Assembly: GCF_031127815.1 (NCBI RefSeq)
Contig: NZ_JARXHY010000027.1
Coordinates: 1-33,077, forward strand
Origin: Pelagicoccus sp. SDUM812003
GTDB taxonomy: Bacteria; Verrucomicrobiota; Verrucomicrobiia; Opitutales; Opitutaceae
Direction of reading: 5' to 3'
DNA length: 33,077 nucleotides
The translations under genes were made by a program, and so were the position numbers. Positions 31,379 to 33,077 of the stretch are shown piece after piece. The notes below the pieces were generated by a model. That model saw nothing but the letters and a program-made list of their open reading frames with translations, made no database searches and was not told the origin of the DNA. Every line of letters starts with the position of its first letter. Positions within the stretch are counted from its first letter, which is position 1.

Positions 31379-32746
31379 ATGAAGACCATAGCCCCACCCC
31401 CTATTCGCGCATTCTTGATCGGTTGTCTCATTCCCGCAGCCGTCGCTCTGAGCTCCGAAAGCGCCTCAGAGGACACCATCGCCTCCCTATCGGTCGCGGT
31501 GGAACAGAGGAACATGGAGGCGATCGCCAGCTTTCGAGAGAAGCTAAGCGAACAAGACGTCGACGCTTTCATGCATCTTGTCGAGAGCCTGCCTCACAGT
31601 CCCTATCGAGAGTCCCTATTCTTCATAGTTGTTGAAGAGCTCGCTCGATTCGACGGCGCGTTTGCAGTCAACTACGCTCTCGATCTTGAAACCGCAAAAA
31701 GACAAGAATACGCCAGCTACGCCCTGCTGGCCTGGGTGCGGAACGAGCCCGAAGAGGCGTGGGAGTTCTTTCTCACGCTAACCAACTTCGGTCAGGACCG
31801 GGCATTCAAAGCCGAAATGCTAATTCATGGGGCAGCCGAAACCGACATCGAAAAGGCCTTCCAATTCTACAACCAGCTTTCCGATGAGGTCGATTGCGTC
31901 GACTGCTCCGCAAAGACGATATTGCGTCGACTCTTCTACAACGACGATCTGTCCAAGATTTTCGAATACGAAGCGCAAATTGAAGATCCGTTCAAACTGG
32001 ACCAGTGGCGCAGAAACAAGTGGGACATGTGGGGCTACTACCAACCCCTCGCCGCCTTGGAGCGCATCAAGCAAATCGCGTCTCCAACCGAGCAGGACGA
32101 CGCTCGGATAAGCGTTTATAGCGGTTGGGCCCGCTATCAGCCTCGGGAGAGCATAGAGCATCTGCTCGCGTTCCAATCCGACGACTTGTTCGCAGACGCC
32201 TTTCCGAAAATAATACACGAGTGGGGAACCCACTCGCTGCTTGATCAGTCGCTGGACCTGATAAAGAGCATCGATCGCGATTCGATAACCGATCGCTCCA
32301 TCGTGGCCATCACGTCGAGACTAGCATCGATCGACCCCAAGTTCTCCTGGGAGCTCGTCGAGTCGATAGAAGACGAAACGATCAGAAGGACCGGCATGCG
32401 CCAGTTCGTTTGGTCCACGAGCAAGTCAGATCCAGACTTTCTCCGTGAGCTGATCGACGGAAGCGCCGATTCAGCCGTTCAGAAGGAACTCCTGTGGTGG
32501 TTTCTCCAATTCGTCCCGGCAAATGGTCACTTCGACCTACCAGCCGACATGCGATACTTCGACCTGATCAATTCCTACAACAACAACAACGAGTCGCTTC
32601 GTCTCCTCGTTTCGGAGGTGTTGAACGCGACCTCGCCAACATCCAGACACATCACGCCAAATCGGCTAGCGCTAGCCATCGCCGAACAGAAATGGCTCAA
32701 CAGCGATGACAGGGAGAGGTTTATCACCCTCCTGAATTCGAAATAG
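31379..32746 (+). CDS. exported helical-repeat protein of unknown function
   Basis: 455 residues from ATG 31379, chosen because a signal peptide begins there ('MKTIAPPPIRAFLIGCLIPA', ending near 'VALSSES'); the frame is open 21 codons further. The mature part is all-helical with repeated Ala/Trp-centred units such as 'YALLAWVRNEPEEAWEFF' and 'YSGWARYQPRESIEHLLAF', which resemble the degenerate 'WA..DP..A..W' repeats common in verrucomicrobial exported proteins. No catalytic residues were recognised. It stands alone next to the terminal repeat. Probably a periplasmic scaffold or binding protein; the role is unknown. Confidence 0.7.
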   Translation: MKTIAPPPIRAFLIGCLIPAAVALSSESASEDTIASLSVAVEQRNMEAIASFREKLSEQDVDAFMHLVESLPHSPYRESLFFIVVEELARFDGAFAVNYALDLETAKRQEYASYALLAWVRNEPEEAWEFFLTLTNFGQDRAFKAEMLIHGAAETDIEKAFQFYNQLSDEVDCVDCSAKTILRRLFYNDDLSKIFEYEAQIEDPFKLDQWRRNKWDMWGYYQPLAALERIKQIASPTEQDDARISVYSGWARYQPRESIEHLLAFQSDDLFADAFPKIIHEWGTHSLLDQSLDLIKSIDRDSITDRSIVAITSRLASIDPKFSWELVESIEDETIRRTGMRQFVWSTSKSDPDFLRELIDGSADSAVQKELLWWFLQFVPANGHFDLPADMRYFDLINSYNNNNESLRLLVSEVLNATSPTSRHITPNRLALAIAEQKWLNSDDRERFITLLNSK

Positions 32747-32986
32747 AACGCATGCCTACCAGCCGACCCCTCACTTCCACCAAGGAACGGTACGGAACCC
32801 AAGGCCATCACGGTCAGTAGCGAGTGAGCGATCGCATGAGCTCCCGCATCGCTGCCGGTTTGTTCTCTCGCGTTTGGCGATGACCCTAAAAACAGTTGAG
32901 GGAAGTCTTCACGAAAAAGACTTCCCCGCCTGTGCCTAATCCAACTGTGGCTCGTATGTGCCTGACAGAAATTGTGTTATCCAGTT
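32747..32986. other. intergenic tail before right terminal repeat
   Basis: 240 bases without a gene. It contains a hairpin-like AGGGAAGTCTTC...GAAGACTTCCC around 32900-32927 (arms GGAAGTCTT and AAGACTTCC), which could be a terminator for the gene ending at 32746, although it lies about 150 bases downstream and lacks a long T-run. Confidence 0.5.
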
Positions 32987-33077
32987 TCGAGCCTCGCTAG
33001 AACTTCAATCGATCAGTCGTGATGCCGGATCGGTGTCCGAGCGGTCGGGTAAAGCCCCTTAGCGTGTTGATCGTGTT
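32987..33077. repeat. 91-bp direct terminal repeat, right copy
   Basis: Identical to bases 1-91 in the same orientation. The match starts exactly at 32987 and runs to the last base. See the left copy for interpretation. Confidence 0.95.

Noticed and set aside
1-33077. Plasmid or phage genome
   Set aside because: The terminal overlap and one tail sheath gene suggest it, but no replication, partition, capsid, terminase or other phage genes were found.

Overview
The window reads as chromosome of a Verrucomicrobiota bacterium, probably class Opitutae (Pelagicoccus / Puniceicoccales-like). The evidence is the large secreted proteins with Ig-like, InlB-B-like and 'DPDxD...NLWEYLTGxDP' C-terminal signatures, weak or missing Shine-Dalgarno sites, moderately high GC and the gene families present. 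This placement is an inference; no rRNA or ribosomal marker is present. The first and last 91 bases are identical, so the contig either closes on itself (a circle of 32,986 bp) or is a chromosomal segment bounded by a repeat. No replication, partition or mobilisation gene was seen.

Layout. 403-1377 is a DUF4105 membrane protein. 1774-8790 is a giant secreted subtilase and 9205-11532 a secreted trypsin-like protease. 11568-16310 holds a TPR/membrane protein, an OmpH/Skp-like chaperone, a DUF486 membrane protein, a cupin and an unknown exported protein. A LuxR-type HTH protein (16313-17296, minus) follows. The core of the window is 17419-24151, an RNA-repair island. Its minus-strand unit reads ro60 - four structured RNAs - rtcA - rtcB, and it lies divergent from rtcR, a sigma54 activator with a CARF-like sensor. 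After it come a 5'-truncated Fic gene, mgtE, a solitary phage-type tail sheath gene, a secreted protein with two FGE-sulfatase domains, and an exported protein of unknown function.

The most interesting content is the roughly 700-base stretch between ro60 and rtcA. It encodes four non-coding RNAs on the minus strand (A 20448-20623, B 20286-20422, C 20128-20263, D 19956-20044). All four share a core GCGAATGC - 8-9 nt ending in AC - TACATS (S = C or G), enclosed by two helices whose sequences differ between copies but stay complementary. This is the layout expected of bacterial Y RNAs bound by Ro60. B and C carry a circularly permuted tRNA: T-arm, then an acceptor stem closed by a short loop that contains CCA at the tRNA 3'-end position, then U8-A9 and the D-arm. 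C also keeps a 5-bp anticodon-stem equivalent. D keeps only D-arm-like and T-arm-like hairpins. A replaces the tRNA mimic with a run of triloop hairpins.

Working model (inference): RNA damage is sensed by RtcR, which activates a sigma54 promoter upstream of ro60 through an inverted-repeat site. The induced transcript delivers Ro60, its Y RNA set, the cyclase RtcA and the ligase RtcB. A decayed fragment of a second rtcB at 14306-14380 shows that this locus has been duplicated or rearranged.
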